37,220 bases of DNA from Mycobacterium sherrisii (lineage in GTDB: Bacteria > Actinomycetota > Actinomycetes > Mycobacteriales > Mycobacteriaceae). Below are positions 28,321-36,497 of this stretch, in pieces. The DNA lies in assembly GCF_002102355.1 (NCBI RefSeq), contig NZ_LQPT01000027.1, forward strand, positions 1 through 37,220, given 5' to 3'. Below the pieces are notes generated by a model. It was not told the DNA's origin, did no database searches, and was given only the letters and a program-made list of their open reading frames with translations. The translations under genes and the position numbers were made by a program. Positions within the stretch are counted from its first letter, which is position 1. The number at the start of each line of letters is the position of its first letter.

Positions 28321-28354
28321 GTAACCTACGGAGTCGTAGGTTACGATAGCGTAG
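28321..28354 (+). promoter_or_regulatory. Double operator upstream of the first desaturase gene
   Basis: A perfect 10-bp inverted repeat GTAACCTACG (28321-28330) and CGTAGGTTAC (28335-28344) contains the site CTACG-GAGT-CGTAG (28326-28339). A second site TTACG-ATAG-CGTAG (28341-28354) follows with its centre 15 bp away. Both fit YTACG-N4-CGTAR, the same consensus and spacing as the pair at 27119-27147. They end 39 bases before the desaturase ATG. Confidence 0.87.
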
Positions 28355-28393
28355 GTATTGACCGCAGATCGAAAACGCCGGGAGGTGAGGACG

Positions 28394-29665
28394 ATGGCGA
28401 TCACCGACGTCGACGCATTCGCGCATCTGTCGGACGCTGATATCGAAGCCCTGGCCGTAGAGCTGGATGCCATCCGCCAGGACGTGGAGGATTCCCGCGG
28501 CGCGCGGGACGCCCGCTACATCCGTCGCACCATCGCGACGCAGCGCGCTCTGGAGGTGACCGGACGATTGCTGCTGGCCGCGAGTTCGCGGCGCTCGGCA
28601 TGGTGGGCCGGCACCGTCACCTTGGGAGTGGCCAAGATCATCGAGAACATGGAGATCGGCCACAACGTCATGCATGGCCAGTGGGACTGGATGAACGACC
28701 CGGAGATCCACTCCTCGACCTGGGAGTGGGACATGAGCGGGTCGTCGAAGCATTGGCGCTACACGCACAACTTCGTGCACCACAAGTACACGAACATCCT
28801 CGGCATGGACGATGACGTGGGCTACGGCATGCTGCGCGTCACCCGCGACCAGCGGTGGCGCCGGTACAACGCCCTCAACCTGGTGTGGAACACGCTGCTC
28901 GCCATCGGCTTCGAGTGGGGAGTTGCGCTGCAGCACTTGGAGATCGGCAAGATCATCAAGGGCCGACTGGACCGCGACGAACGTCGCCGCCGGCTCCGCG
29001 AGTTTGCCGGCAAGGCCGGGCGCCAGGTGGTCAAGGACTATGTCGCGTTTCCGGCGCTGACGTCGCTGTCGCCCGGTGCGACCTTCGCGTCCACGTTGAA
29101 GGCCAACGCCCTGGCCAACGTGATTCGCAGTGTCTGGGCCAACGCGGTGATCTTCTGCGGCCACTTCCCCGACGGCGCCGAGAAATTCACCAAGACCGAC
29201 ATGATCGGTGAAACCAAGGGCCAGTGGTACCTGCGCCAGATGTTGGGCAGCGCCAACTTCGAGGCCGGGCCGACGTTGCGGTTTTTGAGCGGCAACCTGT
29301 GCCACCAGATCGAGCACCACTTGTATCCGGATCTGCCCAGCAACCGGTTGCACGAGATCTCGGTGCGGGTGCGCGAGGTGTGTGACAAGTACGATTTGCC
29401 TTACACCACAGGGTCTTTCGTGATGCAGTACGGTAAGACGTGGCGCACGTTGGCCAAACTGTCGCTGCCCGACAAATATTTGCGCGACGATGCCGACAAC
29501 GCGCCGGAGACGCGCAGCGAGCGGATGTTCGCTCCGCTCGGGTCTGGTTTCGGGGGCATCGACCCGGCGACCGGGCGCCGGCGGGGGTTGAAGACCGCGA
29601 TCGCTGCCGTGCGGGGGTGGCGACGCGGCCACCCCGCGAGTCGACCCGAGGACCTAGCGGCCTAA
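28394..29665 (+). CDS. desA3: Acyl-CoA delta-9 desaturase, DesA3-like (copy 1)
   Basis: Membrane di-iron desaturase of 423 residues that inserts the delta-9 double bond into stearoyl-CoA to give oleate for phospholipids and triacylglycerol. The three His boxes are present: HNVMH at 90-94, HNFVHH at 125-130 and HQIEHH at 304-309. Hydrophobic stretches near 68-88 and 185-205 and around 235-265 would hold it in the membrane. The ATG at 28394 has GGAGG at 28381-28385. It follows its reductase partner and has its own double operator. Long parts are nearly identical in DNA to the next gene. Confidence 0.95.
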   Translation: MAITDVDAFAHLSDADIEALAVELDAIRQDVEDSRGARDARYIRRTIATQRALEVTGRLLLAASSRRSAWWAGTVTLGVAKIIENMEIGHNVMHGQWDWMNDPEIHSSTWEWDMSGSSKHWRYTHNFVHHKYTNILGMDDDVGYGMLRVTRDQRWRRYNALNLVWNTLLAIGFEWGVALQHLEIGKIIKGRLDRDERRRRLREFAGKAGRQVVKDYVAFPALTSLSPGATFASTLKANALANVIRSVWANAVIFCGHFPDGAEKFTKTDMIGETKGQWYLRQMLGSANFEAGPTLRFLSGNLCHQIEHHLYPDLPSNRLHEISVRVREVCDKYDLPYTTGSFVMQYGKTWRTLAKLSLPDKYLRDDADNAPETRSERMFAPLGSGFGGIDPATGRRRGLKTAIAAVRGWRRGHPASRPEDLAA

Positions 29666-29768
29666 GCGGCGGTCCGCGCGGATAATTCAATTAGTCCTCA
29701 ACAAGTGTTCACGGCATCGTCGTCACCGTTTGTTGCGGTCACTGGCTGCACTGCAGGAAGGTAAAACG

Positions 29769-31064
29769 ATGGCGATCACCGATGTCGACGTGTTCGCGCA
29801 CCTCACGACCGCCGACATCGAAGGACTGGCGGCCGAACTGGACGTCATCCGCCGCGATGTCGAAGAGTCACGCGGCGCGCGGGACGCTCGCTACATCCGG
29901 CGCGCGATTGCCGCACAACGCGGACTGGAGGTGGCGGGGCGGTTGCTGCTGGCCGCCAGCTCGCGGCGCTCGGCATGGTGGGCCGGTACCGTGACCCTCG
30001 CATTGGCCAAGATCATCGAGAACATGGAGATCGGCCACAATGTCATGCACGGCCAGTGGGACTGGATGAACGACCCGGAGATCCACTCCTCGACCTGGGA
30101 GTGGGACATGCTCTCCACGTCGCGGCACTGGCGCCACACGCACAACTTCGTGCATCACAAGTACACCAACATCCTCGACATGGATCACGACGTCGGCTAC
30201 GACATGGTGCGGGTCACCCGCGACCAGCCGTGGAAGCGGCGCGACAGCTTCAATCTGCTGATCAACGCCCTGCTGGCGCTGGCGTTCGAGTGGGGAATCG
30301 CGTTGCGGCATTTGGAGGTACGCGAACTGTTCCGCGACGATCCTGCCGTGCAGCAGGCGGCCCAAATGCGGCTACGGGAATTTGCCGGCAAGGCCGGGCG
30401 CCAGGTGGTCAAGGACTATGTCGCGTTTCCGGCGCTGACGTCGCTGTCGCCCGGTGCGACCTTCGCGTCCACGTTGAAGGCCAACGCCCTGGCCAACGTG
30501 ATTCGCAACGTGTGGGCCAACGCGGTGATCTTCTGCGGCCACTTCCCCGACGGCGCCGAGAAATTCACCAAGACCGACCTGGTCGACGAAACCAAGGGCC
30601 AGTGGTACCTGCGCCAGATGTTAGGCAGCGCCAACTTCGAGGCCGGGCCGACGTTGCGGTTTTTGAGCGGCAACCTGTGCCACCAGATCGAGCACCACTT
30701 GTATCCGGATCTGCCCAGCAACCGTCTGTACGAGATCTCGGTGCGGGTGCGCGAGGTGTGTGACAAGTACGATTTGCCTTACACCACAGGGTCTTTCGTG
30801 ATGCAGTACGGTAAGACGTGGCGCACGTTGGCCAAACTGTCGCTGCCCGACAAATATTTGCGCGACGATGCCGACAACGCGCCGGAGACGCGCAGCGAGC
30901 GGATGTTCGCCAGCCTGGGGCCCGGTTTCGCCGGCGCCGATCCCCTGACCGGCCGACGGCGCGGTCTCAAGACCGCCATTGCCACCGTGCAAGGATGGCG
31001 CCGCGAGCTGCGCGCGATGAAGAAAGCGGCGCGGACCCGCAAGGACGCCGACCTGGCCGCCTAG
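29769..31064 (+). CDS. desA3: Acyl-CoA delta-9 desaturase, DesA3-like (copy 2)
   Basis: Paralogue of 431 residues with the same three His boxes (HNVMH, HNFVHH, HQIEHH), so also expected to be an active desaturase. It differs from copy 1 mainly in the middle (about residues 150-205, a different helix pair) and the C-terminal tail, which is longer and Lys/Arg-rich. Elsewhere the two genes are almost identical in DNA, notably 30384-30910 against 29006-29532. The ATG at 29769 has AGGAAGG at 29755-29761. The 103-base gap before it contains an AT-rich stretch but no YTACG-N4-CGTAR site, so this copy should escape the control acting on copy 1. Confidence 0.94.
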   Translation: MAITDVDVFAHLTTADIEGLAAELDVIRRDVEESRGARDARYIRRAIAAQRGLEVAGRLLLAASSRRSAWWAGTVTLALAKIIENMEIGHNVMHGQWDWMNDPEIHSSTWEWDMLSTSRHWRHTHNFVHHKYTNILDMDHDVGYDMVRVTRDQPWKRRDSFNLLINALLALAFEWGIALRHLEVRELFRDDPAVQQAAQMRLREFAGKAGRQVVKDYVAFPALTSLSPGATFASTLKANALANVIRNVWANAVIFCGHFPDGAEKFTKTDLVDETKGQWYLRQMLGSANFEAGPTLRFLSGNLCHQIEHHLYPDLPSNRLYEISVRVREVCDKYDLPYTTGSFVMQYGKTWRTLAKLSLPDKYLRDDADNAPETRSERMFASLGPGFAGADPLTGRRRGLKTAIATVQGWRRELRAMKKAARTRKDADLAA

Positions 31065-31134
31065 CGCGCTGGCCATACTGGAAGGGTGCGGGTCTTCGTC
31101 GGATCGCAGGTGTCCCACTGCGACTTCCCGCGGA

Positions 31135-31590
31135 ACACCGCCAGCTGTGCTCGAAGATCCGGCCTGTCCGCTAAGAATTCGCGATCGCGGCCGATCTGGT
31201 GAAGTTGCCCGCAGCGCGGTGCGGCCCCACCTCGGGGTGCGAGTCGGCAACCGCTACCACGTGGGGTCGTTCTACGACCTCAGCTACGGCTTCTGGCTGC
31301 CGACGGTCACCGCCGAGCGGGAGATGGTGGATTGCGGCTCGATCTGCCCGACCCGACCGGGCCCGTCGCCGAGTTTCTGGTGCGCCGCGCCCTGGCCGGC
31401 CATCGCCCGGGTCACGGCGGAACTGTTGGGCCGTCCCGTCCCGTTCACCTCGACCGAGTTCGTGGTCCCGGCAGACCGAGACGAACACCAGCTTCCGCGA
31501 ACTGGCCGAGGAGCTGTTGGCCACCGGCGCGCTATGCGGAAGCACCGAGCTTCGTAGCCCCTTCAAAGCGCTGGAGGGGCACCACTGACG
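31135..31590 (+). pseudogene. Multiply frameshifted coding remnant
   Basis: Coding-like stretches with strong third-position GC follow one another in different plus-strand frames: AIAADLVKLPA, then HLGVRVGNRYHVGSFYDLSYGFWLPTV, then RLDLPDPTGPVAEFLVRRALAGH, then ARVTAELLGRPVPFTSTEFVVPAD, then SFRELAEELLATGALCGSTEL ending at a TGA at 31586-31588. Joining them needs at least four frame changes in about 450 bases, so this is a decayed gene. I do not recognise the family. The 31065-31134 and 31591-31814 flanks show no supported gene. Confidence 0.55.
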
Positions 31591-31814
31591 GTCTGGCGGA
31601 GTCGTCGGCCAGCTGTCGAAGAACTCACCCGCAAAGGCGGGCCGCGCGCATTCGAAATGCGCCGCACTCGACGGGCTCCTTCGAGGACTACCTCGAGGTT
31701 TTACCGCGGGGTCGATCGAGGGGGCCAGCCTACGGGCCGTTCCAGCTAACGCGGCGGGCGCACTGCGCTTGGCGGACAACGCAATGCGGCCTGCAAAGGT
31801 CTACGCTCGGAACC

Positions 31815-32351
31815 ATGCTCGCAGCGTTTGGATTCGAAACCCTGGGTGTCGTCGTCGGGGACATGTTCTTCGTCGACCCCGCACCGAACGAAGGCCAGGA
31901 GACTCCGGAACGGGGTGTCCGACTCGAATTGCGCGTCGTCGACCGGGCCGAGCCCCAAGGGTCGATCTACGCAGGCATCCCGATCGCGTTCAACCGCCCG
32001 GTGTGGCGGGTGGACCTGTTCGGATCGACCGAAAGCCCGCCGGGGACGCTGGACCGGGCCCATCACCATCCACGGTTCGACGGCTGGGAGCCGGGGAGCC
32101 GGAACTTCGTCCCCGAACTGTCGGCCGACCCGGTGTCGTGGCTGGCCGATCAGTTGGCCCACCCGGCAGCGGTGCTGGATCGGGCGGGCGTGAATCCCGA
32201 CGATGTCAGCGAAGCCGACAAGGCCGGCCTGGCCGCGGCGGCGCCGGACATCGTCGCAGCGGTGAAGCGCATGCTCGACGGCGTGCGCGACGGAGAGTTG
32301 GCCCCCGAGCCGGCCGAGCCCGTCGCCGCCGCCCGCACCGGCTGGCTCTGA
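31815..32351 (+). CDS. Conserved hypothetical protein
   Basis: Soluble acidic protein of 178 residues, family not recognised. The first half has a compact pattern (GVVVGDMFFVDPAPNEGQETPERGVRLELRVVD, then GSIYAGIPIAFNRPVWRVDLFGS) that looks like a beta-rich domain. A His-rich turn (RAHHHPRFDGWEPG) may bind metal. The C-terminal part (about 110-160) is helical and Ala-rich. The ATG at 31815 is the first good start after the decayed region; the frame is open upstream to 31332 but with poor codon bias there. A hairpin follows the stop at once. Third-position GC is high throughout, so the gene looks intact. Confidence 0.65.
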   Translation: MLAAFGFETLGVVVGDMFFVDPAPNEGQETPERGVRLELRVVDRAEPQGSIYAGIPIAFNRPVWRVDLFGSTESPPGTLDRAHHHPRFDGWEPGSRNFVPELSADPVSWLADQLAHPAAVLDRAGVNPDDVSEADKAGLAAAAPDIVAAVKRMLDGVRDGELAPEPAEPVAAARTGWL

Positions 32352-32359
32352 CTTCTGCC

Positions 32360-32382
32360 TAGGCACCACGCGCCGGTGCCTA
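32360..32382 (+). terminator. Hairpin after the 31815-32351 gene
   Basis: Perfect 8-bp stem TAGGCACC (32360-32367) and GGTGCCTA (32375-32382) around a 7-base GC-rich loop, beginning 9 bases after the stop. No U-tract follows. The position suits a mycobacterial intrinsic-type terminator or mRNA 3' stabiliser. Confidence 0.6.
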
Positions 32383-32756
32383 TGACCGACGCCGTAGGCA
32401 GTTCGCAGGTCGGGGGCGACCCGGCTAGTGCGCGTCAACGCCACCGTGGACGTGAAATGCTCTGGCCGACAACAGGGTAACTCTCGGCGGTCGCGGCGCT
32501 CCGAGCAGCGGGTGGCCAACGGCCGCGTGCATTCGGTTTCCGACTGGTTGATGGTCGCGCATGCCGCCTAGCCAACCGCATTGACCTCCGTTTGCGCCAG
32601 CAAGCACAGCCTTATCAAACTCCGCGCCCGCATAATTAGCCTTGCCTTTGCCGTGGGGAACGCCGCTACGATCGCGCTCGCCCAACCAATCGCCGGTTCG
32701 GTCCGCCGGGCCGGCGTTGGCGGGACTTTGGTAGTTGCACATTGCAAAGGAATTTC
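32383..32756. other. Gap without a supported gene
   Basis: About 370 bases between the hairpin and the DUF2231-like gene. Open frames on either strand are short and have poor codon bias, and no RNA gene or clear repeat is visible. The final ~120 bases are the likely promoter region of the membrane protein gene, but no -10/-35 pair could be chosen. Confidence 0.5.
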
Positions 32757-33248
32757 ATGATGCTCATTCAGGGCTTGCCCGCGCACGTCCTGCTCGTTCA
32801 TTTCCTCGTCGTTCTTGCACCGCTGACGGCTGTGTTGGAGATAGTCTGCGCCATTTGGCCCGCCGGTAGGCGCGGGCACCTCGTCTGGTTAACCGGCCTC
32901 CTGGCCGTGGCGACGGCGCTGCTGACGCCCATCACCGCGAACGCGGGTGACTGGCTCTACGATCTCCGATCCCACCCCAACCCAATCCTGCGTCAGCACG
33001 CCGAGCTGGGCGACACGATGATCTACTTCGCCGCAGCGCTATTGATTGTTGCCGTTGTTCTTTTGGCGCTCAGTCGGTTTGAGCGCCGGTCAGGATCGTC
33101 TCACGTCGCGATCCATCTCACCGTCGCGGTCATCACCCTGGCAGTTGGTGTCGCCACACTGCTGCAGACCTATCGGATCGGTGATTCCGGCGCACAGTCA
33201 GTGTGGCGCAACGAGATTGCCCACCTCCGACAGGCCAACCCGAAATAG
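32757..33248 (+). CDS. DUF2231-like small membrane protein
   Basis: Predicted four-helix membrane protein of 163 residues. Hydrophobic segments lie at about 12-34, 42-62, 84-104 and 117-137. The opening GLPAHVLLVHFLVVLAPLTAV fits the DUF2231 pattern (G.P.H...VHFP), a family often found near heme or copper proteins but without an assigned function. A conserved-looking NAGDWLYDLRSHPNPILRQHAELGD loop follows TM2. AAGGA at 32747-32751 serves either of two adjacent ATGs (32757 or 32760); a TTG at 32742 would lengthen it by 5 residues. It stands alone, with decayed genes downstream. Confidence 0.72.
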   Translation: MMLIQGLPAHVLLVHFLVVLAPLTAVLEIVCAIWPAGRRGHLVWLTGLLAVATALLTPITANAGDWLYDLRSHPNPILRQHAELGDTMIYFAAALLIVAVVLLALSRFERRSGSSHVAIHLTVAVITLAVGVATLLQTYRIGDSGAQSVWRNEIAHLRQANPK

Positions 33249-33422
33249 GCACGGGTGCGGACCGGTGAGTGGCGCCCGGACCGCGGCTCTGCGCGGACAG
33301 TCAATTCCTGCCGTTGGCCTTGGCTCCCGGTGGCATCGCCTCGTTCTCGCAAGGACCACTTGCTTGGCGTCGAACGCATAGGAGCTGTTCCGATCAAGGC
33401 CGCGAACAAAAGTCGTCACTAG

Positions 33423-33935
33423 CGCAACCACGAAGGCCGGCGTGACCACCAGGGTCTTGTTCCACGTTGCGCGCTCGATGGGTGTCTGCTTGGGACCGTC
33501 TTCGACCGCCACAGTCCGCTGCTGGATATCGAGGAATTCCTCGCCGAAGACCGCAGCGATCTGCGCGGGACAGTACGTCGGTTGTATGCCTTGGTGGCCG
33601 ACTCGTTTGGCCGGGAACCGCGGGTCGGTCCGGCCATGTTTGCCGAAGCGGTCGCCCGGCCCGCGAGCCCGGCAATGCAGTCGCTGCTCGAACACAAAGG
33701 TCCGCAGGTGCTCGCGGTCATCGGAAAATGGCTGACCGCCGAAATTCGAGCAGGACGTGTCCGCGACCTGCCGGTGCCGCAACTGATGCAGGAACTGCTT
33801 GCTCCCATGGTGATTCACATGTTGCTGCGGCCCAATGCCGCCAACTTGTTCGGCGGCGACCTGCCTGACATCGATACCGTGTGTGACGTTTTCGCCGACG
33901 GCTTTATCCGTGCCGCCGGCACCGGGTCGGCCTAG
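33423..33935 (+). pseudogene. TetR-family regulator fragment lacking the DNA-binding domain
   Basis: The frame is open from 33423, just after an in-frame TAG, to a stop at 33933-33935. The C-terminal two thirds read like the ligand domain of a TetR regulator: DIEEFLAEDRSDLRGTVRRLYALVADSFGREPRVGPAMFAEAVARP, then GKWLTAEIRAGRVRDLPVPQLMQELLAPMVIHMLL and a FADGFIRAAG tail. No helix-turn-helix is present upstream in any frame and no credible start codon exists before 33582. The gene has therefore lost its 5' end, probably in the same rearrangements that produced the thiolase fragments beside it. Confidence 0.65.
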
Positions 33936-33938
33936 CCC

Positions 33939-34103
33939 AGTCGCTCGATGATGGTGGTTGGCCATGCCGCCGCCCTCGCATATCGTCTGCAGTCCGTAGC
34001 TGCCGCCGGGTTGCTCGAGCGCGTTGACCGTGGTCGTCATGCGAGCACCGCTGGCGCCCAACGGGTGTCCGATCGCGATGGCGCCGTGCTCCCTCTCGGA
34101 CAC
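33939..34103 (-). pseudogene. Thiolase 3' fragment (copy A)
   Basis: Minus-strand translation gives the C-terminal thiolase signature [15 protein letters not shown], then [23 protein letters not shown], where the Cys belongs to the CxGGG active-site motif. A 2-base loss relative to copy B then shifts the frame, giving HHHRATGLG. Only about 50 codons remain. The first 148 bases (33939-34086) are about 90% identical to copy B at 35394-35546, with 5 bases of indels. Confidence 0.8.
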
Positions 34104-34119
34104 TCGGGCTAATGGGCCA

Positions 34120-35340
34120 CTAGACGTCAGGATTGCGTGCTACTGAGAACCGTTCAAGCTGCACAGGCGGTCCGCCCACGGGCGGTGGTGGTACCACACT
34201 GGCTACCCCGTCTATCACAGTCATGACGGCTTTGGTCTGCCGGTTGAAGTTCAGGGTGCCGTGCTGGAAGTTCTGCACGATCCACTCCGGCTCCTGAATC
34301 TCGGCGCTGGTCGGAAGGCCCAGCGGGCCGCGCTCGTAGGCCAGCGTGGCCCAGGCCTCGTAGATCCTGCCGGTGAGCGGCTGAGCCCCGGTGGCCGGTG
34401 ACCAATAGATCGCGCCCTTGGCGAAGATGACGTAGCGGATCGAATCACCACTGGGCGCCTCGGGTGACGTGGGCGCGCCGAGCCCGCCGGTCATGCCGCC
34501 CGTCTCCTGCCAGCGGTCGTAAATCGCTCCGCGGTTCAGCGATTGCGGAACATCTTGTGCGCTGGGCGGTTGCTTGTACCGGGCGGCGATGTCGCGGATC
34601 CGTTCCATGAACGCGTATCCGGCGCTGCCCGGGCAGGCGGTCTCGCCGACGTCACGATGGGCGAAGATGCTCGGCAAGGTCGGCGTGGCACCTCGCGGGA
34701 AGCGCGTATTGGGTCCCCCGGCGGAAGTCAGCGCAACGGTGCCCTCGGGGTCCACCGTGTCCATCGCCAGCCGCCATCCCAGCAGCTGACCCACCGCCCG
34801 CACTTGTTCCGGCGTCGGCGGTGCCTGGCTGAAATCGCCGATCATGCACACCGCCCAGGTGTCGGTGTTGAATCCGCCGGTGTGGACGCCCTGGACGGGT
34901 TTCGCGATGCCGCCGAACCGGCCCTCGAAGACTTGGCCGTACTTGTCGACCAGCGCGTTGTAGCCGATGTCGCCCCAGCCTTCGGTCAACGCGTGGTGCT
35001 CGTAGATCGAACGCACGATGGGCGCCGAATCTGTCGGCGCGTAGTCGTTGCCGGTCGCGGAGTGGTGCACGATCCCGGCCCGAATTCCATTGCCACAGAG
35101 GGGCCCCCCGCGCCGTATTGACTCATCGGCCCCCCACCCGGCGCGGCTGATGATGTTGATCGGCTGGCCCGGCGCCATCGCCACTGCCGACACATAGGGG
35201 TTCGCGGGTGCGCGCGCCGGGCCCACGAGCACGTCCGTGGCTGCCGCCAAGCCCACCACAACCGGCGCGGCGGCAGCGTATTTCAGCACATTACGCCGCG
35301 AAGCCTGCGGTCGTGATCCGCAGCTGCAGCGATATTGCAC
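34120..35340 (-). CDS. Tat-exported peptidoglycan amidase/PGRP-like protein with LGFP repeats
   Basis: Protein of 406 residues. The N-terminus has a twin-arginine signal ([21 protein letters not shown], residues about 14-34), predicting Tat export. A type-2 amidase/PGRP domain follows (about 60-260), with zinc-ligand candidates in [17 protein letters not shown] and the [12 protein letters not shown] motif. It would cleave or bind the muramoyl-L-alanine link. The C-terminal part (about 275-375) holds LGFP-type repeats ([23 protein letters not shown]) found in mycolata cell-wall proteins. The GTG at 35340 is used. It is flanked on both sides by copies of the same thiolase fragment, unlike a normal setting. 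Confidence 0.87.
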   Translation of the reverse strand: MQYRCSCGSRPQASRRNVLKYAAAAPVVVGLAAATDVLVGPARAPANPYVSAVAMAPGQPINIISRAGWGADESIRRGGPLCGNGIRAGIVHHSATGNDYAPTDSAPIVRSIYEHHALTEGWGDIGYNALVDKYGQVFEGRFGGIAKPVQGVHTGGFNTDTWAVCMIGDFSQAPPTPEQVRAVGQLLGWRLAMDTVDPEGTVALTSAGGPNTRFPRGATPTLPSIFAHRDVGETACPGSAGYAFMERIRDIAARYKQPPSAQDVPQSLNRGAIYDRWQETGGMTGGLGAPTSPEAPSGDSIRYVIFAKGAIYWSPATGAQPLTGRIYEAWATLAYERGPLGLPTSAEIQEPEWIVQNFQHGTLNFNRQTKAVMTVIDGVASVVPPPPVGGPPVQLERFSVARNPDV

Positions 35341-35393
35341 GGCGCCACGGTAACCGGTGTCCGGTCGAACAACGATTCGCCGCGCCGTTGCCG

Positions 35394-35610
<217 letters not shown>

Positions 35611-35682
35611 GGGAGCTACATCGCCTTGACATTGCCGCGACGTATGGGCGTCCACGAAGTGGCAGGAGAGGGTCAGAGGCTG

Positions 35683-35943
35683 CTACCGATGTATCGGCCA
35701 TGCCTCCAAGTAGGCGTCAATTGCGGCCTCGATTGCCAAGCCATACTCGTTTGGGACATAGTCGGGCCCGAAGTTCTCCCGCAGTGCCGGCGCGAGAACA
35801 CCCAACACCACGCCATCGCTCTGGTCGTTGGTGGGTCTCTCTGCAGTACGCAGTTCCGCCAAGAGAACCGGGTTACGACGTTCGAGCTCTTCGATGATTA
35901 GCGCTCGGGCCCGGTCTGGGATGACGTCGAAGACCTTGCTCAT
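35683..35943 (-). CDS. Small acidic protein, probable immunity protein
   Basis: Protein of 86 residues, acidic and helical ([27 protein letters not shown], then [37 protein letters not shown]). The family is not recognised. It directly follows, by 21 bases and on the same strand, the toxic C-terminus of a polymorphic toxin, the place where immunity genes lie, so I infer that it neutralises that toxin. The ATG at 35943 is chosen because GGAGGA precedes it by 4 bases; an ATG 4 codons upstream would place the ribosome site inside the coding sequence. Confidence 0.62.
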   Translation of the reverse strand: MSKVFDVIPDRARALIIEELERRNPVLLAELRTAERPTNDQSDGVVLGVLAPALRENFGPDYVPNEYGLAIEAAIDAYLEAWPIHR

Positions 35944-35964
35944 GGATTCCTCCATCCATCCCGA

Positions 35965-36497
35965 CTATTCGCCCATGCGGTTATACTTTTCCGTCCTTAC
36001 TACGATGACTGTCGCGTCCTTGCCCACGCATGTGTAGTTGCCGCCGTAGTGATCTTGCGCATACTGCGGCGGTCCAATCGGATGCTCGACGGCGTCCCGC
36101 AATGCATTGTCGTTGACTCCGTGCCCATCTCGGCCTTCTATCCGCTCCCGGCCATGATCTGTGTATCCGTCGATCTGCGTGGGCGGCGGAAATGGCGGCT
36201 TCGCCGTCCCCGGGTGCGATGGGTCTTCGCCTTCTACGGGTATCCTCAATTGCCCAAGTCGGTCCCGGATTTGGGCTTGCCGTTCGACAAGGGGGCCTTT
36301 GTCGGCGATGCAGGCGTCGTATGCTGCCTGTTCGTTCGGCAGGATGAAGGTGCGTCCGCATCGGGTAATCAGCTATTTCACGGTTGACCTCCGCCCATGC
36401 CGCCCGCGCCTCAGCGGCTGTCATATCTTTCGGGTCGGGTGGTGACGGCATTGGTGGGGCTTGTTTAACGGTGTGGTTATCGACCGCGCGCGGAACC
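35965..36497 (-). pseudogene. Polymorphic toxin C-terminus, frameshifted and cut by an IS
   Basis: Two frames join into one toxin tail. The first (36497 to about 36365) encodes AVDNHTVKQAPPMPSPPDPKDMTAAEARAAWAEVNREIADY. The second (about 36358 to 35965) encodes CGRTFILPNEQAAYDACIADKGPLVERQAQIRDRLGQL, then a Pro-rich linker and a C-terminal domain with YTDHGRERIEGRDG...GNYTCVGKDATVIVVRTEKYN. That last pattern resembles BECR-fold RNase toxins (HxxxRhxxR, then a GxxATVVV strand). The linker and helix style are those of mycobacterial secreted WXG100-type toxins. A small deletion near 36360 breaks the frame, and the 5' part ends at the IS boundary. Confidence 0.6.

Noticed and set aside
31171-31779. 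A 202-codon minus-strand gene in the decayed region
   Set aside because: Low-complexity translation with poor codon bias; the plus strand shows the better, though frameshifted, coding signal.
32425-32742. A 105-codon minus-strand gene before the DUF2231-like gene
   Set aside because: No recognisable motif or ribosome site, and third-position bias is weak.
35965-36249. A free-standing small toxin gene starting at the TTG near 36249
   Set aside because: The same frame continues upstream with coding-like sequence, and the preceding frame joins it after one small indel, so it is better read as the tail of a larger broken gene.
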